Shown here: piece after piece, positions 8,654 through 18,261 of the stretch
Layout of the letters: each line of letters begins with the position of its first letter
How positions within the stretch are numbered: the first letter of the stretch is position 1
Assembly (NCBI RefSeq): GCF_000243415.2
Contig: NZ_KI912270.1
Coordinates: 1,488,001-1,552,000, forward strand
Source: Mycolicibacterium tusciae JS617
Lineage (GTDB): Bacteria > Actinomycetota > Actinomycetes > Mycobacteriales > Mycobacteriaceae
Length of the DNA: 64,000 nucleotides
Reading direction: 5' to 3'
The notes under the pieces: generated by a model
Databases searched by the model: none
Told to the model about the DNA's origin: nothing
Seen by the model: only the letters and a program-made list of their open reading frames with translations
Made by a program: the position numbers and the translations under genes

Positions 8654-9906
8654 CCGACACCGCATCGGCGCCCGCCGCAACGACCGAGTCGGTCGAAGAG
8701 TTCGCAACGCGGGCCCGAACCTGGTTGGCCCAGAACATGCCCCGGATCGATCCGGCCAACCCGCCCGAGCACGACCGCGGTGAAGAGGAGCCATGGGATC
8801 GCGCCCGTGAGCTGCAGAAGAAACTGTATGAGGGCGGGTTCGCCGGGATCTGCTTCCCCCGCGAGTACGGCGGCCTCGGTCTTCCGATCGCCTATCAGAG
8901 GGCGTTCAACACCGAATCACGTTGCTATGAACTGCCAATCATCCTGAACACCCCGACCTTCACGATCTGTGCCGCGACGATCCTCGACACCGGCTCCGAA
9001 GCGCAGAAGCAGCAACACATCTCGGCCGCGCTGCGCGGTGAGGAGGTGCTCGTGCAGTTGCTGTCGGAGCCCAGCGGTGGGTCCGATCTAGCGGGGGTCA
9101 TCACGCGCGCCGACCGCAAGGGCGACAAGTGGGTGATCAACGGCGCCAAGACCTGGAGCACCAGCGCGTTCGCCGCCGACTACGGGCTGATGCTGGCCCG
9201 CACCGACTGGGACGTGCCCAAGCACGAAGGCCTGACGATGTTCCTGGTGCCCATCAACAGCGAAGGCATCACGCTTCGGCGCATCAAGCAGGTCAACGGC
9301 TCGGTCGAGTTCTGCGAGGAGTTCTTCGACAACCTCGAACTCACCGACGACGCCGTCGTCGGCGAGGTCAACGGCGGCTGGCACGTGGCGTCCCGGCAGC
9401 TGTACCACGAGCGCCGCGCCGTCGGCGGGGGTTCGGAGTTCGCGAGCGGCATTGGCGCCGAAGGAAAGTCCGACGTAGCGATCGATTTCATCGCACTGCT
9501 GGAAGCGACCGGGCAGGCCGACAGCGAGCGGGCACAGGAGGCCGCAGGCCGCGCGTTGGTGCACCGGGCAGTACGCGAGCAGCTCATCGACCACGTGTAT
9601 CACGGCGTCCTGGACGGCTCGCTGCCACCGGCCGCGGGCTCGATCATCCGGGTCACCTACGCCGAGGTACATCATCTGGAGTTCGACACCGCACTTTCGC
9701 TCACCGGCAGTTCCGGCGTCGTGGATGTCGGCGACGACATGATCCGTTTCGGCGAGCGCTACCTGTCGCGGCAGGCGGCCGCGCTGGGTGGCGGCACCAC
9801 TGAGATCGCACGCAACATCATCGGCGAACGCGTGCTGGGCTTTCCGCGTGAGCACGCGGCCGACCGTGGCGTGCCGTTCAATCAGGTCAAGCGCAACAAG
9901 GGTTAG
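8650..9906 (+). CDS. Acyl-CoA dehydrogenase, subunit 2 of an overlapping pair
   Basis: A 418-residue acyl-CoA dehydrogenase. It has LLSEPSGGSDLAG (FAD/substrate loop), KTWSTSAFAADYGLMLART in the middle beta domain, and GGGTTEIARNIIGERVLGFPRE near the C-terminus, the FAD-adenine binding segment. The residue equivalent to the usual catalytic Glu near the C-terminus is not obvious, which fits a division of labour with the partner encoded just upstream. The 4-bp ATGA overlap marks an operon. It ends 11 bp before the convergent patatin gene. Confidence 0.87.
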   Translation: MTDTASAPAATTESVEEFATRARTWLAQNMPRIDPANPPEHDRGEEEPWDRARELQKKLYEGGFAGICFPREYGGLGLPIAYQRAFNTESRCYELPIILNTPTFTICAATILDTGSEAQKQQHISAALRGEEVLVQLLSEPSGGSDLAGVITRADRKGDKWVINGAKTWSTSAFAADYGLMLARTDWDVPKHEGLTMFLVPINSEGITLRRIKQVNGSVEFCEEFFDNLELTDDAVVGEVNGGWHVASRQLYHERRAVGGGSEFASGIGAEGKSDVAIDFIALLEATGQADSERAQEAAGRALVHRAVREQLIDHVYHGVLDGSLPPAAGSIIRVTYAEVHHLEFDTALSLTGSSGVVDVGDDMIRFGERYLSRQAAALGGGTTEIARNIIGERVLGFPREHAADRGVPFNQVKRNKG

Positions 9907-9917
9907 GAACTCTAGCT

Positions 9918-11768
9918 TCAGGGTTGTGGTCGCACCCTCAGCGCAGGTCGCGGTTTAGGCGCGCCTTCGCGGAATCTGCTTTCGGGGCGGTCCTTCGTCG
10001 ACTCGTAGGCCGCGGCCAGCCCGGTGATTGCGTCGGCGACGATCGGCCCCGCGTTCTCGAGTGTCGGGCTCTTGTATGAAGGCGGGTCAGACATCATCTC
10101 GCGATAGCTCTTGAGATCGCTGCTCGACGGCGCGTTGATTTGCACGGCAGCGGGTTCGATGAAGTCCTCGAGTGTTTGAAACATCGACCGCAACCGCACC
10201 CAGCGATGGTTTTCGAAGTCGAAGTTGTCGGCCCGCTGCCCGGCGAGCCGTCCGCGTTCCGCGAGCAGGGCGACGGTGGAACTTTCCATGTCCAGGTTCA
10301 AGCCACCCTCTTGCTTGGTGTGGTGTACCGCGACGATGCGGTCGCGGTACCCGGGAACCCTGGCCTGCATCGAGTCCGACCAATTCTGAATGGTGTTTGC
10401 CAGTGCGCCGACGAAGTCTGACAGCGTCCCGATCGTCCTGGTGCGGGCCAGTATGCCGTCCCGGTTGCTCACCGGCATCGACACATTCTGGGCGGGGTTC
10501 GCGTTCAGGCTCCCCACCTTCACGAGGTCGATCCCGAAGGTGGGCCGACCGGGAATCGCCGCGTCAAAGAAGTGGATCGGGAAATTGCTCGTGATGCCGC
10601 CGTCGGAAAACCGGTGCGCGACGATCGGGTGACCGTCTTGCGTGTAGTCGACGGCGTACAGCGGTACCGCGGAGAGCAGTATCGGGAAGCTCAGGCTCAT
10701 GCGCACCGCCACGATGATCGGAAGTGCATCGGCCGTCGGCAGCGGGCACAGACCGGTGGCCCTGAAACGCGCGAACACTCGGCGGTCGTCGTCGGATTCG
10801 GGCACGGCAGCATGTTCGGTCATCCACTGCACGATCCGCGGCGGGAACAACCGACCGAACTCCTGCGGATCGAATGCCCAGACGCGGGTGCGGAACGGCA
10901 ACCGATTCTGCGTGCCTGCGCTGAGGTCCGTCGTCAACATCGCCAGGGTGATACCGCGACTCGTCAAGTCGCCGAACGTCAATGGACCGTCGGCTGCCGG
11001 CTTGCCCGCGATCTGGTCGAACTTGTCGGCCAGCCACTCGGTGAGTGGCGGATGACTGCTGCCGGGCCCGGACATCCCCGAACACATGCCGTATCCGTTC
11101 TTGGGGACGTCCCGCGACAGTCGCATGACAACGCTGGCCAAAACCGCCGCCAGCGTTCCGAGCAAGAACACGATGAGGCCGACAAGCAAAAGCACGGCGG
11201 CGACGACGGTGCCCCCGCCGCTGCGGTCGGCGATCGCGCGTGCCAGCAGGATCGCGGGAGCCAAGAGTCCCGCCAGGCCGACCGCGAGAACAAGGATCAC
11301 AGGCAGTGGTCGCAACGTCAGTAGCGCGGGAATCAGCGCTCGCCCGAACTTGCTGCGACCCGTCCCCCGACCGATCAGCACGGACACCAAGCGATACAGC
11401 GTCCGTGTCTCAGCCTGTGCCTGAAAGAGATGGAACAAACGGGTGTGCCCATCTGCGGTTTGCTCGGCGAGTTGGCTTGGCAGCGAGGCGAGTTGCGGAA
11501 ATCCCGATGCCGAGCTGTGAGTGTCGCGACCGTATTCGGCCGCCGCCGCGCCGCCGGCCGCGATGGCGCCTGCCGATGTCCCGCCGACCTGGACGAGCCG
11601 TCGTGAGGTGGCCAGTTCGCACACGGTGTGGGGATAGATCACCCCGCTGGTGATCCCTCCCTTCATCACCAGATCGCAGGTTTCGGTCAGCTCGTCCCGG
11701 CGTGGGTAGGAATCGGGATTCAGCAGATCCGGGATCTCGACAGCCGTCGTCGGCTCGGGTGATGACAT
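9918..11768 (-). CDS. Patatin-like phospholipase with internal membrane hairpin
   Basis: A 616-residue patatin-fold hydrolase. The glycine-rich oxyanion loop is GGITSG (37-42), the nucleophile elbow is GGTSAG with Ser65, and the dyad aspartate is Asp389 in RFSDGG. Between the two catalytic motifs lie two strongly hydrophobic helices, about residues 153-182 and 187-215, separated by a few polar residues, so the enzyme is probably held at the membrane by a helical hairpin inserted in the patatin domain. The family hydrolyses phospholipids or acyl esters. ATG at 11768 is well placed. The minus-strand gene is downstream of the radical SAM gene. Confidence 0.85.
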   Translation of the reverse strand: MSSPEPTTAVEIPDLLNPDSYPRRDELTETCDLVMKGGITSGVIYPHTVCELATSRRLVQVGGTSAGAIAAGGAAAAEYGRDTHSSASGFPQLASLPSQLAEQTADGHTRLFHLFQAQAETRTLYRLVSVLIGRGTGRSKFGRALIPALLTLRPLPVILVLAVGLAGLLAPAILLARAIADRSGGGTVVAAVLLLVGLIVFLLGTLAAVLASVVMRLSRDVPKNGYGMCSGMSGPGSSHPPLTEWLADKFDQIAGKPAADGPLTFGDLTSRGITLAMLTTDLSAGTQNRLPFRTRVWAFDPQEFGRLFPPRIVQWMTEHAAVPESDDDRRVFARFRATGLCPLPTADALPIIVAVRMSLSFPILLSAVPLYAVDYTQDGHPIVAHRFSDGGITSNFPIHFFDAAIPGRPTFGIDLVKVGSLNANPAQNVSMPVSNRDGILARTRTIGTLSDFVGALANTIQNWSDSMQARVPGYRDRIVAVHHTKQEGGLNLDMESSTVALLAERGRLAGQRADNFDFENHRWVRLRSMFQTLEDFIEPAAVQINAPSSSDLKSYREMMSDPPSYKSPTLENAGPIVADAITGLAAAYESTKDRPESRFREGAPKPRPALRVRPQP

Positions 11769-11833
11769 GTGGTTACCCCCTCAGGCCCTGCGGTCAGGCT
11801 ATGCCGAAGAAGATGCAGGGGCCGCACATTCAA

Positions 11834-12868
11834 CTAGAACAACGTCGGCTGCAATGTCTCGGCGCAGTCCGCCGCAGGAGCCGCCGCCGCCCGGAAAGGC
11901 CGCCGGTGCGGAGCCAGGCCGTGCCTGGCGATCAACGGTGTCACACGGTCGTGCAGCATCTTCTTGTAGTCCGACGGCAAATACGCTCCGCGCCTGTACA
12001 ACTCGCGATACACCCCGACCAGTTCGGGGTGGGACCGCGACAGCCACGCCATGAACCACCCGCGCGTCGAGCCTCGCAGATGTAGCCCGAACGCCGTAAC
12101 GCCCGTGGCTCCCGCCGCGGCGATCTGGCTGAGCAACGCATCCAACTGTGCCGCGGAATCCGTCAGGTGCGGCAGCACCGGCGCCACCATGACATGGCAG
12201 TCCAGCCCGGCGTCGCGGACCGCGGAGATCAGCCCGAGGCGGGCCTGCGGTGTCGGCGTGCCCGGCTCGACATCCCTGTGCAGTTCGGGATCGCCGACGG
12301 CCAGCGACACCGCGACGCTGACGTCGACGCGTGCGGCCGCCTCGGTGATCAGCGGTAGATCGCGGCGCAACAGCGTGCCCTTGGTCAGGATGGAGAACGG
12401 CGTACCGGAATCTGCCAGCGCGGCAATGATTCCCGGCATGAGCGCATAGCGTCCCTCGGCGCGCTGATACGGGTCGGTGTTGGTACCGAGCGCCACCGTC
12501 TCCCGTTGCCACGAGCGCCGGGACAGCTCGCGGCGCAGCACGTCTGCGACATTCGTCTTCACCACGACCTGGGTGTCGAAATCATCTCCGGAATCGAATT
12601 CCAGGTACTCGTGGGTGGGCCGTGCGAAGCAGTACCTACACGCGTGCGAACAACCGCGATAGCCGTTGACCGTGTATCGGAACGGCAGCATGGCGGCATT
12701 GGGCACTTTGTTCAACGCCGATTTGCAGAGGATCTCGTGGAACGTCATGCCCTCGAACTGCGGCGACCGCACACTGCGGACGAAGCCGATCCGCTGTAGG
12801 CCGGGCAGCGCGCCGTCGTCGACGCTGACGCCCTGACGTTCCCACCGCATCCATCCATTCGAACTCAT
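11834..12868 (-). CDS. Rv2578c family radical SAM protein
   Basis: A 344-residue radical SAM enzyme with the 4Fe-4S motif C73-x3-C77-x2-C80 (GCSHACRYC). Later ALGTNTDPYQ and SILTKGTLLRRD resemble the spore-photoproduct-lyase-like branch, and the sequence follows the mycobacterial Rv2578c family. Substrate and product are unknown. ATG at 12868 lies 22 bp after the stop of the broken glycosyltransferase gene, so both may share a transcript. Confidence 0.85.
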   Translation of the reverse strand: MSSNGWMRWERQGVSVDDGALPGLQRIGFVRSVRSPQFEGMTFHEILCKSALNKVPNAAMLPFRYTVNGYRGCSHACRYCFARPTHEYLEFDSGDDFDTQVVVKTNVADVLRRELSRRSWQRETVALGTNTDPYQRAEGRYALMPGIIAALADSGTPFSILTKGTLLRRDLPLITEAAARVDVSVAVSLAVGDPELHRDVEPGTPTPQARLGLISAVRDAGLDCHVMVAPVLPHLTDSAAQLDALLSQIAAAGATGVTAFGLHLRGSTRGWFMAWLSRSHPELVGVYRELYRRGAYLPSDYKKMLHDRVTPLIARHGLAPHRRPFRAAAAPAADCAETLQPTLF

Positions 12869-12890
12869 GTTTGATTGGATGTCAAGGTAA

Positions 12891-14107
12891 TTACGTTCTT
12901 GAGACGGCGTCGATCAGCAGCTTCGCGGCCACGGCGGCTCCGTCGGTGCGGATCATGCCTGCCAGTTCAACCGCCCGCGCGCTGACCGCCGGCGTCAACG
13001 CCGACTCGAGGGCGGCCGACAGCGATTCGCTCGTCGGGTTCGCGCCGTCGTGGGCGACACCGATGCCCAGGGCCGCCACTCGGCCTGCCCAATACGGCTG
13101 GTCCGCGATCTGCGGCACCACCACTTGGGGCGCCCCTGCGCGGGCCGCCGCCGTCGTGGTTCCCGCGCCGCCGTGGTGTACGACGACCGCCACCCTGGGG
13201 AACAACGCCTGGAGGTTGACCTCGTCCACGATGAAGCAGTCATCTCGATCGTCGACCCGGGCCAGGTCGGCCCAGCCGCGGCTGATGAGCGCACGGCACC
13301 CCTGCGCGCGGATCGCTTCGATGGCGAGGGCGGCGACGTCCTCCGGGGCGCGCACGCTGCTGAAGCCCACGTAGATCGGCGGCGTGCCGGCATCCAGGAA
13401 GGCCGTCAACTCCGCTGGCAGTGGGCGCGTGTCGGGCAGAATCCACGCGCCCGTCTGCACGACATCCAGTTGGGGCGAACCGGGCCATGGGGCGAGGGTC
13501 GGGTCGGCCGCCAGAAATGGCCGGTCGGTGTGGACGTGGTCACGAACGTTGTCACCGGAGGTAGCCCCAGCGCCGCCCGGTGCGCGTTGAGCGGGGCGCC
13601 GTAGAGCGCCTGCACCCGTTCGGCATCCACGTCCCACATGACCGTGTTGGTCGCGTCCGGCGGGAACGGCCGACCCGGCCGCGACAGCGGCGTTTGGTGC
13701 GGTGACGGCAGCACACCGGGCATGAACGCCACGCACGCGTAGTGGATGCCGAGCGACTCGGCTATCGAGGGCAGCCCGGCGGGCATCAGACCCGTCGCCA
13801 CCAAGGCGTCACACCCTTCGGCGGCAGGTGCCACCGTCTCGAACTGAGAGTCCACCAACATGGCCGCGACGCGGGGCGCATCGGCCGGAGTAGACGGCTT
13901 GGTGCCGGAAGCTGCGACGCCGTGCACCAGGTCCCGCACCGACTTTCCGGCGGCAATCATCGGCACACCGATTCTGGCGACGTGCTCAGCGAAATCCGGC
14001 GGTGCACAGATCCGCACATCGACGCCCTGTGCCCTCAGCTGGACTGCCAATGCCAACATCGGCTCGACGTCTCCGCGTGACCCCCACGTCGACAACAACA
14101 TTCGCAT
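12891..14107 (-). pseudogene. GPL-type UDP-glycosyltransferase broken by a one-base frameshift
   Basis: The 5' half (from ATG at 14107) encodes MRMLLSTWGSRGDVEPMLAL, the N-terminus of MGT-type macrolide/glycopeptidolipid glycosyltransferases, and runs normally to GLPPV near 13553. From 13553 the homologous reading continues in another frame as [18 protein letters not shown] and ends with the donor-binding segment [30 protein letters not shown]. Inserting one base at 13553/13554 would restore a protein of about 405 residues, the normal family length. No other damage is visible, so this is a recent mutation or a sequencing error. If intact, it would transfer a sugar to a lipid or peptidolipid acceptor. 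Confidence 0.8.
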
Positions 14108-14210
14108 ACTCGCCCACCCCAATTTTCGCCGGCTTTTCGTTCGGGCGACGATTGTGCGGCATGACCCGGGTCTTGCGACAAGCCCCCCGGTGCGCTATAT
14201 GTTGAAAGTG

Positions 14211-14233
14211 GAAGGGGTGTGCACTCCCCCTTC
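14211..14233. terminator. GC hairpin with T-rich flank
   Basis: GAAGGGG pairs with CCCCTTC around a GTGCAC core, followed on the plus strand by TTCTTTCTTTAT. It lies between the glycosyltransferase and the MmpS-like gene, both on the minus strand, so the T-rich side faces the wrong way for them. It may be bidirectional. Confidence 0.4.
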
Positions 14234-14324
14234 TTTCTTTATCTCCCATACGGTGTCGCTCGTGACGGCGCCGTCGCTGGGGTCAGGCGAATAGCCCGGG
14301 TCTACGTCTTCGCAGAGAAGTGAA

Positions 14325-14729
14325 TTACCACTGACCGAGTTGGCAGAAGGCCGTCGTGGGACCTGTGTTCTGGACGGCCAGTTGTCCGTCGACCCAGATC
14401 TCGCAATGCGCGTTCGGCGGGGCCTCCATGGCATGGCCGGCCCGGGCCACGCTGATGTACGCCCATTGCGGGTCGGCGAGCGTCGCGGTGGCCTCCCAGG
14501 GGACGACGAAGCTGCCTCTGGTCGAGTAGGCATTGGCGTCGGCGTTGAAGGCCTTCAGGTCCGCAGGCGAATTAGTCACGTAATTGATGTCGAAGCTCAG
14601 CGGGGCATCTGCGGTGACGACGTATCTGACGTTCGGCCCCGCCTGCGCGACCGCCGTTCCCTGACCAACCGCAATTGAGCCTGCCGCCAGCACGAGCGCC
14701 GCCCCGACCATGGATGTCACTTTTCGCAT
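14325..14729 (-). CDS. Secreted MmpS-like protein
   Basis: A 134-residue protein with a Sec signal peptide (MRKVTSMVGAALVLAAG, likely cleavage after AVAQA). The mature part has the MmpS pattern: RYVVTADAPLSFDINYVTN, a PWEATATL strand, WAYISV, then two cysteines in AHCEIWVDG and AFCQLGQW that could form a disulfide. MmpS proteins are periplasmic partners of MmpL lipid exporters; no mmpL gene is adjacent. ATG at 14729 is preferred over GTG at 14738. Its closeness to a GPL-type glycosyltransferase hints at a cell-envelope role, which is inference. Confidence 0.65.
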   Translation of the reverse strand: MRKVTSMVGAALVLAAGSIAVGQGTAVAQAGPNVRYVVTADAPLSFDINYVTNSPADLKAFNADANAYSTRGSFVVPWEATATLADPQWAYISVARAGHAMEAPPNAHCEIWVDGQLAVQNTGPTTAFCQLGQW

Positions 14730-14976
14730 GTTCGTCACATCGCGGCACCGTACCGGACCGTTACAAGCTCGTCAGGTCAACCTCGCCCAGTACCCATCAG
14801 CGGCAAACAAACACGTGTCTGCCTACAGGTTAATTTGTTCGTCACACACAGACATTTCGCAGAAACACAGCCGCTCTAACGTCCCGATTCGACACCCCTC
14901 GCGGTGTCGGTGAGATTCTGCACTCCAATCACGCTCATCTTCCGATGTGCGCTGTTGATATAGGGAAAGGCTGTCA

Positions 14977-16242
14977 ATGCGACTACCACGACGCTCCTCG
15001 GTGAGAAGGTCGGCGCTAGCGACGGGAAGCATCATCGCCGCGGGTGCCCTGCTGTTGGCGGGCTGTGGAAGCAAGGCGACCGAGTCCGACTCGGCAAACG
15101 CCGAGTCGTGCGTGGACACCTCGGGTTCGACCATCAAGGTCGGCTCGCTGAACTCGTTGTCGGGAACGATGGCGATCTCCGAGGTGACGGTCCGCGACGC
15201 CATCGCGTTGGCGGTCGAGGAGATCAACGCGGCCGGCGGCGTGATGGGCAAGCAGATCCAGGTCGTGGGTGAGGACGGCGCGTCGGAGCCGACGGTGTTC
15301 GCCGAGAAGGCCGAAAAGCTGATCAGCAGCGACTGCGTGGCAGCGGTGTTCGGTGGGTGGACCTCGTCGAGCCGCAAGGCCATGCTGCCGGTGTTCGAGA
15401 GCGCGAACTCGCTCCTCTATTACCCCGTGCAGTACGAGGGGCTGGAGTCGTCGAAGAACATCTTCTACACCGGCGCCACGACCAACCAGCAGATCGTGCC
15501 CGCGTTGGACTACTTGAAGGAGAAGGGCGTCAAGTCGCTCTATCTCGTCGGCAGCGACTACGTGTTCCCGCAGACGGCCAACCGCATCATCAAGGCCTAC
15601 GCCGAGGCCAACGGTATCGAGATCAAGGGCGAGGACTACACACCGCTGGGCTCGACGGACTTCTCCACCATCGTCAACAAGGTCCGCACCGCTGACGCCG
15701 ACGCGGTGTTCAACACCCTCAACGGCGACTCCAACGTGGCGTTCTTCCGCGAGTACAAGAACGTCGGGCTGACACCGCAAGCGATGCCGGTGGTTTCGGT
15801 GTCGATCGCCGAGGAGGAGGTCGGTGGCATCGGTGTGGAGAACATCACCGGCCAGCTGACGGCGTGGAACTACTACCAGACGATCGAAACGCCGGTGAAC
15901 GAGGCGTTCGTCAAGGCCTACAAGGCCAAGTACGGCGCCAACAAGCCGACGTCGGATCCGATGGAGGCGGCCTACGTCTCGGTCTATCTGTGGAAGAACA
16001 CCGTCGAGAAGGCAAAGTCCTTCGAGGTCCCAGCGATCCAGGAGAACGCCGGGGGCGTCACGTTCGACGCGCCTGAGGGCCTGGTCACGATTGACGGCGA
16101 GAACAACCACATCACCAAGACGGCACGCATCGGCGAGATCCGCGCTGACGGCCTGATCTACACGATCTGGGAGTCCCCCGGCCCGATCGAGCCGGACCCG
16201 TACCTCAAGTCCTATCCGTGGGCCGCCGGTCTCTCCGGCTGA
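14977..16242 (+). CDS. urtA: Urea ABC transporter substrate-binding lipoprotein UrtA
   Basis: A 421-residue periplasmic binding protein of the Leu/Ile/Val-type family with a lipoprotein signal (LLLAGC, Cys30). The body carries urea-binding hallmarks: [53 protein letters not shown] and [20 protein letters not shown]. It captures urea outside the membrane for UrtBC. The start ATG follows GGGAAAGG. The 247-bp upstream stretch should hold the promoter. Four genes in the same order follow with short gaps or overlaps, so this is the first gene of the urt operon. Confidence 0.93.
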   Translation: MRLPRRSSVRRSALATGSIIAAGALLLAGCGSKATESDSANAESCVDTSGSTIKVGSLNSLSGTMAISEVTVRDAIALAVEEINAAGGVMGKQIQVVGEDGASEPTVFAEKAEKLISSDCVAAVFGGWTSSSRKAMLPVFESANSLLYYPVQYEGLESSKNIFYTGATTNQQIVPALDYLKEKGVKSLYLVGSDYVFPQTANRIIKAYAEANGIEIKGEDYTPLGSTDFSTIVNKVRTADADAVFNTLNGDSNVAFFREYKNVGLTPQAMPVVSVSIAEEEVGGIGVENITGQLTAWNYYQTIETPVNEAFVKAYKAKYGANKPTSDPMEAAYVSVYLWKNTVEKAKSFEVPAIQENAGGVTFDAPEGLVTIDGENNHITKTARIGEIRADGLIYTIWESPGPIEPDPYLKSYPWAAGLSG

Positions 16243-16267
16243 GCGAAGCGATCGGAAGTACGTGTAA

Positions 16268-17152
16268 GTGGATGTTTTAATCGGGCAGCTGGCAACGGGA
16301 TTGAGCCTCGGCTCGATCCTGTTGCTGGCCGCGCTCGGACTGTCGCTGACCTTCGGCCAGATGGGCGTCATCAACATGGCGCACGGTGAGTTCATCATGG
16401 CCGGCTGCTACACCGCCTACGTGGTACAGCAGCTCATCTCCAGTGCCGGTGCGTCCCTGTTGATTTCACTGGTCGTCGGCTTCTTCGTCGGCGGCGCCAT
16501 GGGTGCACTGCTGGAAGTCACCTTGATCCAGCGGATGTACCACCGGCCGCTTGACACCCTGCTGGTCACATTCGGTGTCGGCCTGGTCCTGCAGCAGATC
16601 GCACGTGATGTGTTCGGCGCTCCCGCAGTCAATGTCATCGCTCCGGTCTGGCTGTCGGGTGGTGTGGAGATCTTCGGCGCGGTAGTACCCAAGACCCGCA
16701 TCTTCATCCTGGTGCTCGTCGTGGCGTGCGTAGCGGCGCTGGCCACGGCACTCAAGGTCAGCCCGATGGGCCGTCGAATCCGGGCGGTCGTGCAGAACCG
16801 CGACCTGGCCGAAACCAGCGGCATCTCCTCACGCAAGACCGATATCACGACCTTCTTCATCGGTTCGGGCCTTGCGGCCGTTGCCGGTGTCGCGTTGACG
16901 CTGATCGGTTCCACCAGCCCGACGATCGGGCAGAGCTACCTGATCGACGCGTTCCTGGTCGTCGTGGTCGGTGGGCTCGGCCAGATCAAAGGCACCGTCA
17001 TCGCCGCGTTCTCGCTGGGTTTCCTGAACTCGTTCATCGAATACAACACCACCGCCTCCCTGGCCAAGGTGATCGTGTTCGTGATCATCGTGATCTTCCT
17101 GCAGGCCCGTCCGCAGGGCCTGTTCACTGTTCGCACAAGGAGTTTGGTGTGA
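16268..17152 (+). CDS. urtB: Urea ABC transporter permease UrtB
   Basis: A 294-residue inner-membrane permease of the branched-chain amino acid type (LivH-like) with about eight hydrophobic helices. Diagnostic stretches are LTFGQMGVINMAHGEF and LVVVVGGLGQIKGTVIAAF. It pairs with UrtC to form the channel. GTG at 16268 starts 25 bp after urtA and the TGA overlaps the urtC GTG. Length is normal for the actinobacterial version, which lacks the long N-terminal domain of some proteobacterial UrtB proteins. Confidence 0.92.
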   Translation: MDVLIGQLATGLSLGSILLLAALGLSLTFGQMGVINMAHGEFIMAGCYTAYVVQQLISSAGASLLISLVVGFFVGGAMGALLEVTLIQRMYHRPLDTLLVTFGVGLVLQQIARDVFGAPAVNVIAPVWLSGGVEIFGAVVPKTRIFILVLVVACVAALATALKVSPMGRRIRAVVQNRDLAETSGISSRKTDITTFFIGSGLAAVAGVALTLIGSTSPTIGQSYLIDAFLVVVVGGLGQIKGTVIAAFSLGFLNSFIEYNTTASLAKVIVFVIIVIFLQARPQGLFTVRTRSLV

Positions 17153-18261
17153 GAACAATTCTTGGTCGGTGGCAGACCTGGGCGGGCTTCGCCGTTGCGG
17201 CAGTGGTGCTGTTCGGAGTGGCGCCGGTCGTGCTGTCGGACTTCCGGCTGTCTCTGCTTGGCAAGTTCCTGTGCTTCGCGATCGTCGCCGTCGGTATCGG
17301 GCTGGCCTGGGGCCGGGGCGGGATGCTGGTCCTCGGCCAGGGCGTCTTCTTCGGCCTCGGCGGCTACATCATGGGCATGCATCTCAAGATCGCCGACGCG
17401 CAGATTCGCGGCGACGACGTGCCCGACTTCATGCAGATCGCTGGGGTCCGGGAGCTACCCGCCTACTGGCAGCCGTTCGCCTCCCCCGCCTTCACGCTGC
17501 TCGCGATCGTGCTCGTGCCGACGGCGATCGCCGCGGCATTGGGGTTCGGCGTTTTCAAGCGTCGCGTCAAGGGCGCCTACTTCGCGATCCTGTCCCAGGC
17601 GCTGGCGGCGGCATTGGCGATCCTTCTCGTCGGACAGACCAGCATCGGTGGTAGCAACGGACTCAACAGGTTTCGTACGTTCTTCGGCTTCACCCTGACC
17701 GATCCGGCCAACCGGCGGATGCTGTACTTCATCGCCGCGGGCGTGCTGCTCCTGGTCGTGGCCGTCGTCCGGCAGCTCATGCAGAGCCGGTACGGCGAGC
17801 TGCTGGTGGCTGTGCGCGACGGCGAAGAGCGGGTGCGTTTTCTGGGCTATGACCCCGCCAACATCAAGGTCGTCGCCTACACCGTGGCCGCGTTGTTCGC
17901 CAGCATCGCCGGCGCGCTCTTCGCCCCGATCGTCGGCTTCATCGCGCCGTCACAGGTCGGCATCCTGCCGTCGATCGCATTCCTGATCGGCGTCGCGATC
18001 GGCGGGCGCACGACTCTGCTGGGACCCGTGCTCGGTGCGATCGGTGTGGCTTGGGCGCAAACCCTGTTCTCCGAACGCTTTCCATCGGAGTGGACATACG
18101 CTCAGGGCCTGCTGTTCATCGTCGTCGTCGGGTTCTTTCCCGCAGGCTTTGCCGGGCTGGGGATACTGCTGAAGCGCCGCCGAAAGGCCAAAGCCGAACC
18201 GGACCCGGAGAAGGCCCCTGACTCCGACACTGACGCAGAGAAGGTGGGGGCCAGCTCATGA
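17149..18261 (+). CDS. urtC: Urea ABC transporter permease UrtC
   Basis: A 370-residue permease (LivM-like) with roughly ten hydrophobic segments. The UrtC signature GRGGMLVLGQGVFFGLGGYIMGMHLKI is split here only by description; TSIGGSNGLNRF and GFIAPSQVGILPSI are also present. The charged C-terminal tail (KRRRKAKAEPDPEK) is cytoplasmic. GTG at 17149 overlaps the urtB stop (GTGA) and follows AAGGAG at 17137. The frame is open further upstream, but those codons lie inside urtB. Confidence 0.92.
   Translation: MRTILGRWQTWAGFAVAAVVLFGVAPVVLSDFRLSLLGKFLCFAIVAVGIGLAWGRGGMLVLGQGVFFGLGGYIMGMHLKIADAQIRGDDVPDFMQIAGVRELPAYWQPFASPAFTLLAIVLVPTAIAAALGFGVFKRRVKGAYFAILSQALAAALAILLVGQTSIGGSNGLNRFRTFFGFTLTDPANRRMLYFIAAGVLLLVVAVVRQLMQSRYGELLVAVRDGEERVRFLGYDPANIKVVAYTVAALFASIAGALFAPIVGFIAPSQVGILPSIAFLIGVAIGGRTTLLGPVLGAIGVAWAQTLFSERFPSEWTYAQGLLFIVVVGFFPAGFAGLGILLKRRRKAKAEPDPEKAPDSDTDAEKVGASS

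Noticed and set aside
14730..14976. GlnR box upstream of urtA
   Set aside because: I looked for the GTNAC-N6-GNAAC pattern expected for nitrogen control and found only imperfect candidates with wrong spacing. Nitrogen control remains plausible but is not shown by the sequence.
15016..16398. Long minus-strand open frame antisense to urtA (460 codons)
   Set aside because: It is a shadow of high-GC codon bias; the product is Arg/Leu/Asp/Val-rich with no recognisable domain, and urtA on the plus strand is a clear match.
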